A stretch of DNA of 64,000 bases from Hyphomicrobium sp. Its GTDB lineage: Bacteria > Pseudomonadota > Alphaproteobacteria > Rhizobiales > Hyphomicrobiaceae. Each line of letters opens with the position of its first letter. Position 1 is the first letter of the stretch. A program made the translations under genes and the position numbers. Shown in pieces: positions 57,462 to 64,000 of this stretch. The stretch covers positions 62,001-126,000 of the forward strand of contig JAFWGI010000005.1 in NCBI GenBank assembly GCA_017512425.1. The letters run 5' to 3'. The notes under the pieces are model-generated. The model had not been told where the DNA came from. It searched no databases and saw only the letters and a program-made list of their open reading frames with translations.

Positions 57462-57866
57462 TTAGCCGACGCGGAAAACAGCGCCAGCAACGGAGCGTGC
57501 GCGCTCGCGAACGCGGCCGCCGTCGTTACCCGACTTGACGATCCACTGCCCGCGTGCGGTGCGGCCGGTGATCATGCCGACGTGATGCGGCCAGACGACA
57601 ACGGCGCCGATTTGCGGACCGCTTGGGCGACCCCAGCCGCGCCAGTTGCGCGCGAGGTTCAAGTGTGGGCCGCCGCCCTTCTGCGTGCGCATCCACCAAC
57701 CGCACCAGCGGCCAGGACGTGGACCAACGCCAGAATGGGCGCTGCGCGAAGAATAGCGCGAGCCGTCTTCACTACGATCGTAATAGCGGCGCGCGTCAGC
57801 GGACGTCACACCTGCAATTGACATCAGCATCAATGCCAGTGCCAGAAAAGCCAAACGCATGGCCAT
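57462..57866 (-). CDS. Exported CHAP/NlpC-like small protein
   Basis: A 134-residue periplasmic protein with a signal peptide (about 1-25, cut after ADA). The mature part contains GRWCGWWMRTQKGG with a Cys, and later AVVVWPHHVGMITGR and WIVKSGNDGG, matching the Cys-His-Asn order of CHAP/NlpC-type peptidoglycan amidases in a reduced form. Arg-rich. The ATG at 57866 has GAGGAG upstream; an ATG two codons later is also possible. Its own terminator follows. Catalysis is inferred. Confidence 0.72.
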   Translation of the reverse strand: MAMRLAFLALALMLMSIAGVTSADARRYYDRSEDGSRYSSRSAHSGVGPRPGRWCGWWMRTQKGGGPHLNLARNWRGWGRPSGPQIGAVVVWPHHVGMITGRTARGQWIVKSGNDGGRVRERARSVAGAVFRVG

Positions 57867-58214
57867 CGTCTCCTCACTCGTTTGAACAACGAGGCGCATC
57901 GAGACTGCGAATGCGTCGAAAAAAAGAGGACAAAACTGCGCGCGGCATATCGACCGCACCACATTCTTCAGGCGTTTAAAATATTTTCGCTTTGCGTAGA
58001 GTTACTTAGGAAGAAACCAGTCACAAATGCCAGTGAAATAAGCCAATTTTGACGGTTCAGTTTGCCGCACATGTGCTCCGAAAAATTCGCGGATTGGTTG
58101 TGGCGCGCAAGATGAACGCGCGTTTTTCGGGTCGGTCTCCCGCTACCGAAAAGGCGAATGACCGGAGCGCGGACGGCGCTTCCGGCCACAGCCGTTCTTG
58201 CGTAGCAGGACGCG
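57867..58214. other. Gene-free stretch upstream of the CHAP-like gene
   Basis: About 350 bp. The part near 57970-58060 is AT-richer (AAAATATTTTCGC at 57979 onward) and may hold the promoter of the minus-strand CHAP-like gene. I see no convincing terminator for the ammonium transporter gene that ends at 58215, and no protein frame with coding character. Confidence 0.5.
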
Positions 58215-59426
58215 TTAGACGCGCCCCATGCGAACGTCGTCTTCGGGATTGGCGCCGATCTTATGGATCGAAATATCCGCACCCTGACGTTCCTCGCCCG
58301 GCGACATCCGGAAGCCAAACGCCGTGTCGACGATCCAATAGATGGCCGTGCCGCAGAGAAAGCCGAAGGCAGCACCCGCGACCGAGCCAACGAGTTGCGA
58401 ACCAAACGTCACGCCGCCCAGTCCGCCGAAAGCGTCAAGACCGAAGATCCCGCAGGCGATTCCGCCCCACAATCCGCACAGCCCGTGCAGCGCCCATACG
58501 CCGAGCACATCGTCGATCTGCCATTTGCCGGTTGAGATCGTGAACATCTTGACGAAGATCACGCCGGCGATCGCGCCGGTCACGAGCGCGCCGAGCGGAT
58601 GCATGACGTCTGACCCGGCGCACACCGCAACAAGCCCAGCAAGCGCACCGTTATGCACGAAACCGGGGTCGTTGCGGCCGGCGAGCAACGCCGCAACGAT
58701 GCCGCCGCACATTGCCAAAAGCGAGTTCACCGCGACGAGGCCGGAGATTGCTTTCAGGCTCTGCGCACTCATGACGTTGAAGCCGAACCAGCCGACGCAC
58801 AGCATCCACGAGCCCATCGCGAGCCACGGGATCGACGACGGTGGCGGCGAAATCGGGCGCCCGCGGTCGTAGCGCCCTATGCGCGCGCCGAGCTGGCGGA
58901 TTGCGCCGAGGGCGACCCAGCCGCCGAACGCGTGCACGACGATGGAACCAGCAAAGTCCTTCATCGGCGCGCCAAGCACACTCGTGAAGAACCCATCCTG
59001 CAAACCGAAATTCTTGTTCCAGATCGCGCCCTCGATCAGCGGATACGCCAATCCGACGAGCAGCGCCGTCGCCGCGCACTGCGGCACGAACCGTGCGCGT
59101 TCGGCAATGCCGCCTGAAACGATTGCCGGCACGGCCGCGGCGAACGTCGCGAGGAAGAAGAACTTGACCAGGTCGTAGCCTTGCGCCCCGCTGATCTCAG
59201 CGGCGGATGCAAAGAACGTCACGCCGTACGCGATCGCGTATCCGAGCAAGAAATAAGCGAGCGTCGAGATTGCAAAGTCGACCAGAATTTTGACGAGTGC
59301 GTTGACTTGGTTCTTGTGGCGAACGGTGCCGACTTCGAGAAACGCGAAGCCTCCGTGCATCGCGAACACGAGTATGGCACCCATGAGCAGAAAGAAGACA
59401 TCTGCCCCTTGCGCTGCTTGATCCAT
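58215..59426 (-). CDS. Second ammonium transporter (Amt family)
   Basis: A 403-residue channel protein. Both pore His residues are present (SIVVHAFGGW, WALHGLCGLWGG), as are VGTVRHKNQVNALVK and MLCVGWFGFNVMSA. Unlike the copy at 47.5 kb it has no signal peptide and no Ala/Pro linker, no glnK beside it, and no clear sigma-54 site upstream. The C-terminal tail (GEERQGADISIHKIGANPED) is short. The ATG at 59426 follows GGGAAG. It may be constitutive or have a different regulator. Confidence 0.92.
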   Translation of the reverse strand: MDQAAQGADVFFLLMGAILVFAMHGGFAFLEVGTVRHKNQVNALVKILVDFAISTLAYFLLGYAIAYGVTFFASAAEISGAQGYDLVKFFFLATFAAAVPAIVSGGIAERARFVPQCAATALLVGLAYPLIEGAIWNKNFGLQDGFFTSVLGAPMKDFAGSIVVHAFGGWVALGAIRQLGARIGRYDRGRPISPPPSSIPWLAMGSWMLCVGWFGFNVMSAQSLKAISGLVAVNSLLAMCGGIVAALLAGRNDPGFVHNGALAGLVAVCAGSDVMHPLGALVTGAIAGVIFVKMFTISTGKWQIDDVLGVWALHGLCGLWGGIACGIFGLDAFGGLGGVTFGSQLVGSVAGAAFGFLCGTAIYWIVDTAFGFRMSPGEERQGADISIHKIGANPEDDVRMGRV

Positions 59427-59532
59427 TGCGGCTTCCCCGGTCTGTCGTTTTTTTAAGCAGCCGACGGCGATTAGACGATTTTGCCTAACCGGCGCGCAGG
59501 TGCTGCCTGTTATCACGGCAGGGAAAACAACA

Positions 59533-59562
59533 AATGGCCCCGCGGTCAACGCTGGGGCCATT
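59533..59562 (-). terminator. Rho-independent terminator downstream of the 59656 gene
   Basis: AATGGCCCC (59533-59541) pairs with GGGGCCATT (59554-59562). On the minus strand it is followed by TGTTGTTTT. It ends the transcript of the gene at 59656-60579 and separates it from the second amt gene. Confidence 0.8.
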
Positions 59563-59655
59563 CTTGATCGTCTCAGAAACTCGAAAACAAAGGCGTTGTG
59601 CATGACAAAACACGCTTTGCCCAATGTGTAGGCAAATGCGCAACTTCGATGCAGG

Positions 59656-60579
59656 TCAGCGTACGCGGCGCGGATTCATATACAGATCGGCTTCCTGGTA
59701 ATGGACATCCGGCTGAATACGGCCCTTGCGAATATCGCGCGCCAGGGTTTTGACGTGGCGGCGCGCTTCCGGATTGAAAACGATCAGCCCGGCAAACAAC
59801 TTCATGACCGTCATGATGCGCGGGTCGGCATGATCACCGCGGACACTGCCTTTCCAGCGCCCGCCAATGGTTAAAACCGCACCGTCGAGATAGCCGACCG
59901 TCTCGCCTGTCTGATCGATCAGGGAGTAATCGCCGCCCAAGTTGATGATATCGCGGCGTATGCGGTAAAACTTCGGAACGCTGCCGTCGAGGACGAAGAA
60001 CGAAAAATATTCGGGGCAAAGCGGCCACTTGTTGGCCGAGCGCTCAAGCACGATCAGGGCGTCATCGGTACTCGTGTTGATCGAATACGTAGTGACCGGC
60101 AGGCCGCGGGCGCCAATGGTCTGCTGGATCGAGCGCCCGAGCATCATGTCCATGCTTGCGCGCCAGTTCAGCGTTTCCGAGAAAAGCTTGAAAACAAGGC
60201 GTTTGTCGGTTCCTGACGTGCCGTTCCAAAGCTCCTTGCGATAGCCAAGAACGCCGGTGCGCTCACCGTTCTCGTTGATCTCGGCGAAGACGTCCATGTC
60301 GGTTGTAAACTGCCGGGACTTGCCGCGATTGCGGTCGCGCTTCCAGAAGCCGAATTCGATCGAGTTGAATGGCGTGATCCAGACGTCGACCGTGAATTCC
60401 TTCCACGTCGCCTTGAGCGCATCGTTTGCAGCGCTTTTCGCTTTTTCGAGTTTGGTGACAGCGGCTTTCGCTTTGCTCGCCTCTTCGCGCACATCCGCAC
60501 GCGCGTCGGCGGCGGCATCCGCCGCCGCATTGCGGGCTTCGACTTCGACAGGATCTTTTTTCGCAGCAGCCGACGACAT
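59656..60579 (-). CDS. Unknown protein with Ala/Lys coiled-coil N terminus
   Basis: A 307-residue protein. Residues about 8-60 are an Ala/Glu/Lys coiled coil (RNAAADAAADARADVREEAS). The remainder is beta-rich with many Trp/Phe (VDVWITPFNSIEFGFWKRDR, then WNGTSGTDKRLVFKLFSETL) and a late LIDQTGETVGYLDGAVLTIG that recalls tubby/LURP-like beta folds, a loose resemblance only. The ATG at 60579 follows AGGGAG. The two tiny genes and yggS lie upstream on the same strand. Function unknown. Confidence 0.68.
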   Translation of the reverse strand: MSSAAAKKDPVEVEARNAAADAAADARADVREEASKAKAAVTKLEKAKSAANDALKATWKEFTVDVWITPFNSIEFGFWKRDRNRGKSRQFTTDMDVFAEINENGERTGVLGYRKELWNGTSGTDKRLVFKLFSETLNWRASMDMMLGRSIQQTIGARGLPVTTYSINTSTDDALIVLERSANKWPLCPEYFSFFVLDGSVPKFYRIRRDIINLGGDYSLIDQTGETVGYLDGAVLTIGGRWKGSVRGDHADPRIMTVMKLFAGLIVFNPEARRHVKTLARDIRKGRIQPDVHYQEADLYMNPRRVR

Positions 60580-60765
60580 GGTCGCTCCCTTGCAAAGCAC
60601 TTGGCGCGGAGAATGCGCGTTGCGCATAAAACGAATCGAACGCAAGCCTAGCACTGCGTTGGTGCCAGGCCGTGAGAACGCCAAACTTTACAGTGGGAAA
60701 CTCGAACGCGGCCAGCTTCAACCGTAAACGCGCGGCTGCCAACGCGGAAAAGTACGCGATGAACT

Positions 60766-60891
60766 TCAGCCGCGGCGGCTAAGCCGGCGAAGGCGGAACG
60801 CGAGCGGACGTCGCGCATTGTGCTTCATCGCCGCCATGAAGGCCGCCGACACCGCCAATAAACTACTCCAAAGCAATAGAGAATTTTCCAT
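60766..60891 (-). CDS. Very small membrane protein (41 residues)
   Basis: An ATG at 60891 with AGGA 6 bases upstream starts a 41-residue protein: one hydrophobic helix (residues 4-21, NSLLLWSSLLAVSAAFM) and an Arg-rich tail ending in RRLSRRG. It begins 27 bp after the stop of the small Pro-rich gene on the same strand. The single helix plus basic tail is the usual form of bacterial micro-membrane proteins that bind a larger partner. Unknown function. Confidence 0.5.
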   Translation of the reverse strand: MENSLLLWSSLLAVSAAFMAAMKHNARRPLAFRLRRLSRRG

Positions 60892-60917
60892 GACGAATCC
60901 TAAAAGACGTCAGTTTG

Positions 60918-61088
60918 TCAGCGCGGGTTGACTGCAGGCGTCGGAAACGGATCGAAGTCCGGCAACGGCGGAAGATCGGGCGGCATCGGCATGACATCCG
61001 GTGGGTTGTGAACCGGCTCGTCCGGATTCGGATTATGGGGATCGTGCGTCCCGCCTCCACCTGCATTCGGAATTTGAGTCTTCGCCAT
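60918..61088 (-). CDS. Small Pro/Asp-rich protein (56 residues)
   Basis: A 56-residue protein, MAKTQIPNAGGGGTHD at the start and then repeating Pro/Asp/Asn (PNPDEP, PPDLPPLPDFDPFPTP). GAGG lies 7 bases before the ATG at 61088. It is probably disordered. It lies 82 bp after yggS on the same strand. Function unknown. Confidence 0.55.
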   Translation of the reverse strand: MAKTQIPNAGGGGTHDPHNPNPDEPVHNPPDVMPMPPDLPPLPDFDPFPTPAVNPR

Positions 61089-61170
61089 AACGGCACCTCG
61101 CGTAACGGACGACGTGAGGTGAACGCTGCCCGGCCCGGCAGGTTCCAACATGCGCACGGGAATGTCGGAG

Positions 61171-61860
61171 TTAGCGCGACCCGAAGATCGCCGAGCCGAC
61201 GCGAACGTGCGTCGCGCCGAACGCGATTGCAGTTTCGTAGTCGCCGCTCATACCCATGCTGAGGTTCTGCAGACCTAACTCGCCAGCAAGTTTCGCCAGA
61301 AATGCGAAATGCACGGCCGGTTCTTCATCGACCGGCGGAATGCACATCAGCCCAGCAATAGTCATGCGAAGCTCATCGCGGCACATCGCAACGAAGGCTT
61401 TTGCGTCGGCCGGCATGACGCCCGCCTTCTGCGGCTCTTCGCCGGTATTCACCTGAACAAACAGGTCGAGATGCCTCTTCTGCTTGGCCATCTCGTCTGC
61501 GATTGCCTTGGCAATTTTCGGGCGATCAATCGTGTGAACGGCATCAAAAAGCGCAACGGCGTCCGCCGCCTTGTTCGACTGGAGCGGACCGATCAAATGC
61601 AACTTTAAATCAGGATAGGAAGCGCGCAGCTCCGGCCATTTGCCCTGCGCTTCCTGCACGCGGTTCTCACCGAAGACACGCTGACCTGCGTCAAGCGCCG
61701 GGCGGATATCGACCGTGTCGAATGTCTTGGAGACGGCTATCAACGCGACGTCAGCCGGCGCGCGGTGGGCCTTGTGGGCCGCGCCGGAAATTGCCGACCG
61801 CACGGCCGCCAACCGGTCCTCAATCGTATCGGTACTGATGTTCGTCGAACCGTGCGGCAC
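61171..61860 (-). CDS. PLP homeostasis protein YggS
   Basis: A 229-residue single-domain PLP-binding protein of the YggS/PROSC family that balances vitamin B6 and amino-acid pools. The PLP Lys lies in LIAVSKTFD near residue 44. FGENRVQEAQGKW, HLIGPLQSNK and the C-terminal SMGMSGDYETAIAFGATHVR are family hallmarks. It leads a minus-strand series with two very small genes behind it. Confidence 0.95.
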   Translation of the reverse strand: MPHGSTNISTDTIEDRLAAVRSAISGAAHKAHRAPADVALIAVSKTFDTVDIRPALDAGQRVFGENRVQEAQGKWPELRASYPDLKLHLIGPLQSNKAADAVALFDAVHTIDRPKIAKAIADEMAKQKRHLDLFVQVNTGEEPQKAGVMPADAKAFVAMCRDELRMTIAGLMCIPPVDEEPAVHFAFLAKLAGELGLQNLSMGMSGDYETAIAFGATHVRVGSAIFGSR

Positions 61861-62038
61861 GCGCAGCGTCTCCTTAAACCGCTTCCTCGATGCTCCTTTA
61901 ACCCTGCCTCAGGCAAATCGCGAAGCTAAACGCACATCGTGAATAAGTGTCGCAATTCTCGTTTAATTCGCAGCACCTACATAAGCGCGCTAGGTTACGG
62001 ACGACATCGACGACGACCAATAGAGGAGACCCCCCAAT
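61861..62038. promoter_or_regulatory. Divergent promoter region of yggS and the GlcG/HbpS gene
   Basis: About 180 bp between two divergent starts. AGGAG appears just before the ATG at 62039, and the middle (near 61930-61970) is AT-richer. No clear operator is seen. Confidence 0.4.
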
Positions 62039-62443
62039 ATGCTGAAGCTCGCTGACGCCCGCCGCATTATCGCCGCCGCCGAAAAGAAGGCCGTGGAAAT
62101 CGGCCAGCCGATGAACATCGCGGTCGTCGACGAAGGCGCGAACCTGATCGCGCACGTCCGCATGGACAATGCCTGGATCGGGTCGATCGACATTTCCATC
62201 AACAAGGCGTTCACGTCGCGCGCGTTCAACATTTCGACCAAGGAACTCGCCGAAAACAGTCAGCCGGGCGACCAGTTCTTCGGCATCCACGCCTCGAACC
62301 ATGATCGCGTCATGATCTTCGCCGGCGGCATCCCGTTGAAAGACAAGAGCGGCGTCGTCATCGGCGCAATCGGTGTCTCAGGCGGCAGCGGCGCGCAGGA
62401 TCACGATGTTGCCGAAGCTGGCGCATCCGCGCACACCTGCTAA
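62039..62443 (+). CDS. GlcG/HbpS-family protein
   Basis: A 134-residue protein of the HbpS/GlcG fold. ADARRIIAAAEKKAVEIGQP near the start and NIAVVDEGANLIAHVRMD, SINKAFTSRAFNISTKEL and GIPLKDKSGVVIGAIGVSGG are characteristic. Members bind heme or cobalamin-like compounds, or accompany glycolate metabolism; the function here is unknown. No signal peptide. It stands alone between yggS and the Fic gene. Confidence 0.9.
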   Translation: MLKLADARRIIAAAEKKAVEIGQPMNIAVVDEGANLIAHVRMDNAWIGSIDISINKAFTSRAFNISTKELAENSQPGDQFFGIHASNHDRVMIFAGGIPLKDKSGVVIGAIGVSGGSGAQDHDVAEAGASAHTC

Positions 62444-62504
62444 ACGCTGCGCCGAGTTTGAACTGATCGCGGCGGGTCGGGTGCAAAGCCTGATCCGCCG
62501 CTAT

Positions 62505-63668
62505 TTATTCTAGGACACCGCGCGATTGCATAGGCGTGCGGTCATAACTGGGGAACGTATTTGCGTCGGTCGTCAGCAGATCGAGATATGTCTTGTTCAA
62601 GAAGATCTTCTCTCGCCCGACCTTCTCGTCCCGTAAGACTCCGATGCGAACGAGCTCTTGCAGATAGGTCGACGCCGCTTGCCGCTTGGCAATGCCGTGC
62701 TCGACGACATTTGCGATTCGGCAATACGGCTGCGTTAACAGCAGATCGACCAGCTCGCGCGAATGAATTTTCGGCAGTGCCGCCTTTACATGCCTATTGG
62801 TTTCGTCGAGAAGTTCGCGCATTGCGCCGATCTTGCGTGCCGTCCATTGCGACGTCGTCTCGACGGCCGTCATCATGTAGATGAGCCAGTTTTCCCAATC
62901 ACCGTGCGTCGTCACGCGTTCGAGCGCGCGATAATAGTCTGCGCGTGTTTCAAGGATGTAGCGACTGAGATAAAGGGTCGGCAGATCGAGCAGTCCCTCC
63001 TGAATAAGGTACGCGACATTCAAGATACGGCCTGTCCGTCCATTGCCGTCCGGAAACGGATGGATGGCTTCGAACTGATAGTGCAGCACCGCCATCTTGA
63101 TGAGCGGGTCGAGGTCGCCACTGCGGTCATGGACGAACGCATCCCAGTTTGAGAGCAACTCGCGCAGCACAGCCTCGCCTTGTGGCGGCGTGTAGATGAT
63201 TTCGCCCGTGTGCTTATTCTTGAGATTAACCGGTATCGCGCGGACATCGAGGTCGACGCCGGTGATCGTGCGGCAAATCTCGATGGCCGTGCGCGATGTC
63301 AGCGGGCGTTTCTTGATGAGTTCGAGCGCACCATAGAGCGCCCTGCGGTAGCGGACGCCTTCTTTTGCGCCGGGATCGCCATTTTCGCTTTCGAGTGCTG
63401 CCTCGCGAAACAGCGCGTCATTGGTCGTGACGATGTTTTCGATTTCGGAGCTGTCTTTGGCTTCGAGCAGCGGGATTGTGGTAATCAGCACACCGGGATC
63501 GGGGATGGTCTGTCCGGCAAGGCGCAGCTCCGAGAGGGCGCTGCGCGCTAGGCCCCACCGCTTCAAAACCTTATTGGTTTCGATCTCGGCCTTCGGAGGC
63601 AGCTTCGGCAGTTCGTTATAAGGTAATTTGGGGTCGAACATGGTTTGTCTCGGCTCACGTGTCGACAT
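62505..63668 (-). CDS. Fic-family AMP transferase with inhibitory motif
   Basis: A 387-residue Fic protein that probably adds AMP to a target. The active site HPFPDGNGRTGR (near residue 204) is intact with the catalytic His and metal-binding Asp/Asn. The inhibitory motif (S/T)xxxE(G/N) occurs as SSEIEN near residue 74, upstream of the Fic core, so the enzyme is of the class with an N-terminal self-inhibiting helix. A winged-helix C-terminal domain (RQAASTYLQELVRIGVLRDE) follows. The start is ATG at 63668, which lies inside a 72-bp repeat array; MFDPK at 63641 is an alternative. Confidence 0.93.
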   Translation of the reverse strand: MSTREPRQTMFDPKLPYNELPKLPPKAEIETNKVLKRWGLARSALSELRLAGQTIPDPGVLITTIPLLEAKDSSEIENIVTTNDALFREAALESENGDPGAKEGVRYRRALYGALELIKKRPLTSRTAIEICRTITGVDLDVRAIPVNLKNKHTGEIIYTPPQGEAVLRELLSNWDAFVHDRSGDLDPLIKMAVLHYQFEAIHPFPDGNGRTGRILNVAYLIQEGLLDLPTLYLSRYILETRADYYRALERVTTHGDWENWLIYMMTAVETTSQWTARKIGAMRELLDETNRHVKAALPKIHSRELVDLLLTQPYCRIANVVEHGIAKRQAASTYLQELVRIGVLRDEKVGREKIFLNKTYLDLLTTDANTFPSYDRTPMQSRGVLE

Positions 63669-63903
63669 AATCTGTTTTTATCGACTCGTGAGGACATATA
63701 CGTCGATCCGATCGACATCACCATACCGTAATGTCGATAAACGGTGAATTTATCGACATGCAATTGGCTACGTGTCGATTTCGGCGCCACTTCTCGACAT
63801 ACATGTCGACTAATCGCGATTTTATCGACATATGCTTTGCGAACTGTCGATCCATTCGACACGTCACCCCAGATATGTCGATGAACTCCATTTTTATAAA
63901 CAT
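63659..63903. repeat. Four 72-bp tandem units with TCGA dyads overlapping the Fic start
   Basis: Units begin at 63659, 63731, 63803 and 63875, exactly 72 bp apart. Each holds a 29-bp dyad with 11-base arms (best copy: ATGTCGATAAA at 63731-63741 and TTTATCGACAT at 63749-63759). Between the dyads, further TGTCGA half-sites occur at about 63702, 63774 and 63846, also 72 bp apart, with TCGACA partners at variable spacing. The Fic ATG lies in the first unit. Because 72 is a multiple of 3, weak frames stay open on both strands. The arrangement suggests an operator array. Confidence 0.8.
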
Positions 63904-64000
63904 GCAGGCGATGGCCGCGAGATTTGCAGCCTTGACCCTTCTTTACCTTTGAGGCTCTTTACGGCACGCCGAACGGTCGTTCTCGGCCAAACCGCCCGCA
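63904..64000. other. Window end, no gene assigned
   Basis: The last 97 bp continue a weak plus-strand frame that closes at 63952 (repeat-derived). I see nothing else of note. Confidence 0.4.

Noticed and set aside
63659..63903. CRISPR array (29-bp repeats, 43-bp spacers)
   Set aside because: The four 29-bp units differ from each other at many positions, the 'spacers' contain more of the same half-sites, and no cas genes are near.
63731..63952. Plus-strand protein made of 24-residue repeats in the 72-bp array
   Set aside because: The frame stays open because 72 is a multiple of three. Frames on the other strand are open too, and no ribosome site or conserved fold is seen.

Overview
This window is GC-rich chromosomal DNA from an alphaproteobacterium of the Rhizobiales (Hyphomicrobiales). 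The gene orders hisB–DUF2628–hisH, dapF–mtaB–ftsY–yciB, ffh–rpsP–rimM and aminotransferase–ftsK–lolA, hslVU divergent from hisB, a phasin, a CenR-like regulator and glnK–amtB all fit that group. The family within the order cannot be fixed from sequence alone. Most of the window is core metabolism and cell machinery, with no rRNA, no tRNA that I could see, no intact insertion sequence and no CRISPR array.

Layout. 1–3.7 kb: a minus-strand unit hisA–small protein–prfC–exported metallo-hydrolase. 3.7–5.5 kb: a palindromic intergenic element and three small plus-strand genes, two of them related Cas2/'SinR family'-like proteins, wedged between hisA and hisH. 5.6–9.5 kb: hisH, a DUF2628 gene and hisB, divergent from hslV–hslU. 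9.6–25.6 kb: rlmN, argG, typA, a Pif1-like helicase, a phasin, ppa, dapB, gpmA and several small envelope or unknown proteins. 25.6–32.4 kb: M23 peptidase, leuB, a solitary HsdR-N-like nuclease, asd and a MarR regulator. 32.6–37.3 kb: dapF–mtaB–ftsY and two tandem YciB-family genes, on the minus strand. 37.4–45.9 kb: a PQQ-type sugar dehydrogenase, a PagL-like outer-membrane protein, DUF2130, ffh–rpsP–rimM and a UbiH-type hydroxylase. 46–51.5 kb: tesB, glnK–amtB behind a likely sigma-54 promoter, an L,D-transpeptidase, a CenR-like regulator and a cyclic-nucleotide-fold protein. 51.8–56.8 kb: aminotransferase–ftsK–lolA. 57–64 kb: stress and cell-wall proteins, a second ammonium transporter, a yggS unit with two very small genes, a GlcG/HbpS-like protein and a Fic protein.

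Functional themes. Lysine/diaminopimelate synthesis (asd, dapB, dapF and a DapC-like aminotransferase) occurs together with wall and division functions (ftsK, M23 peptidase, L,D-transpeptidase, yciB). Protein targeting is represented by ffh and ftsY, translation by prfC, typA, rpsP, rimM, rlmN and mtaB, nitrogen sensing and uptake by glnK and two amtB genes, and envelope lipid modification by PAP2 and PagL-like enzymes.

Most unusual parts. (1) Four copies of a 72-bp tandem unit at 63659–63903, each carrying a dyad of TGTCGA and TCGACA half-sites, overlap the start of the Fic gene. (2) A pair of Cas2/SinR-like small proteins lies inside a split histidine cluster, the first preceded by a GTTC-N7-GTTC element like an alphaproteobacterial SOS box. 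(3) A stand-alone HsdR-N-like nuclease is followed by an unknown gene. (4) An AT-richer stretch of possible mobile-element debris lies upstream of ffh.
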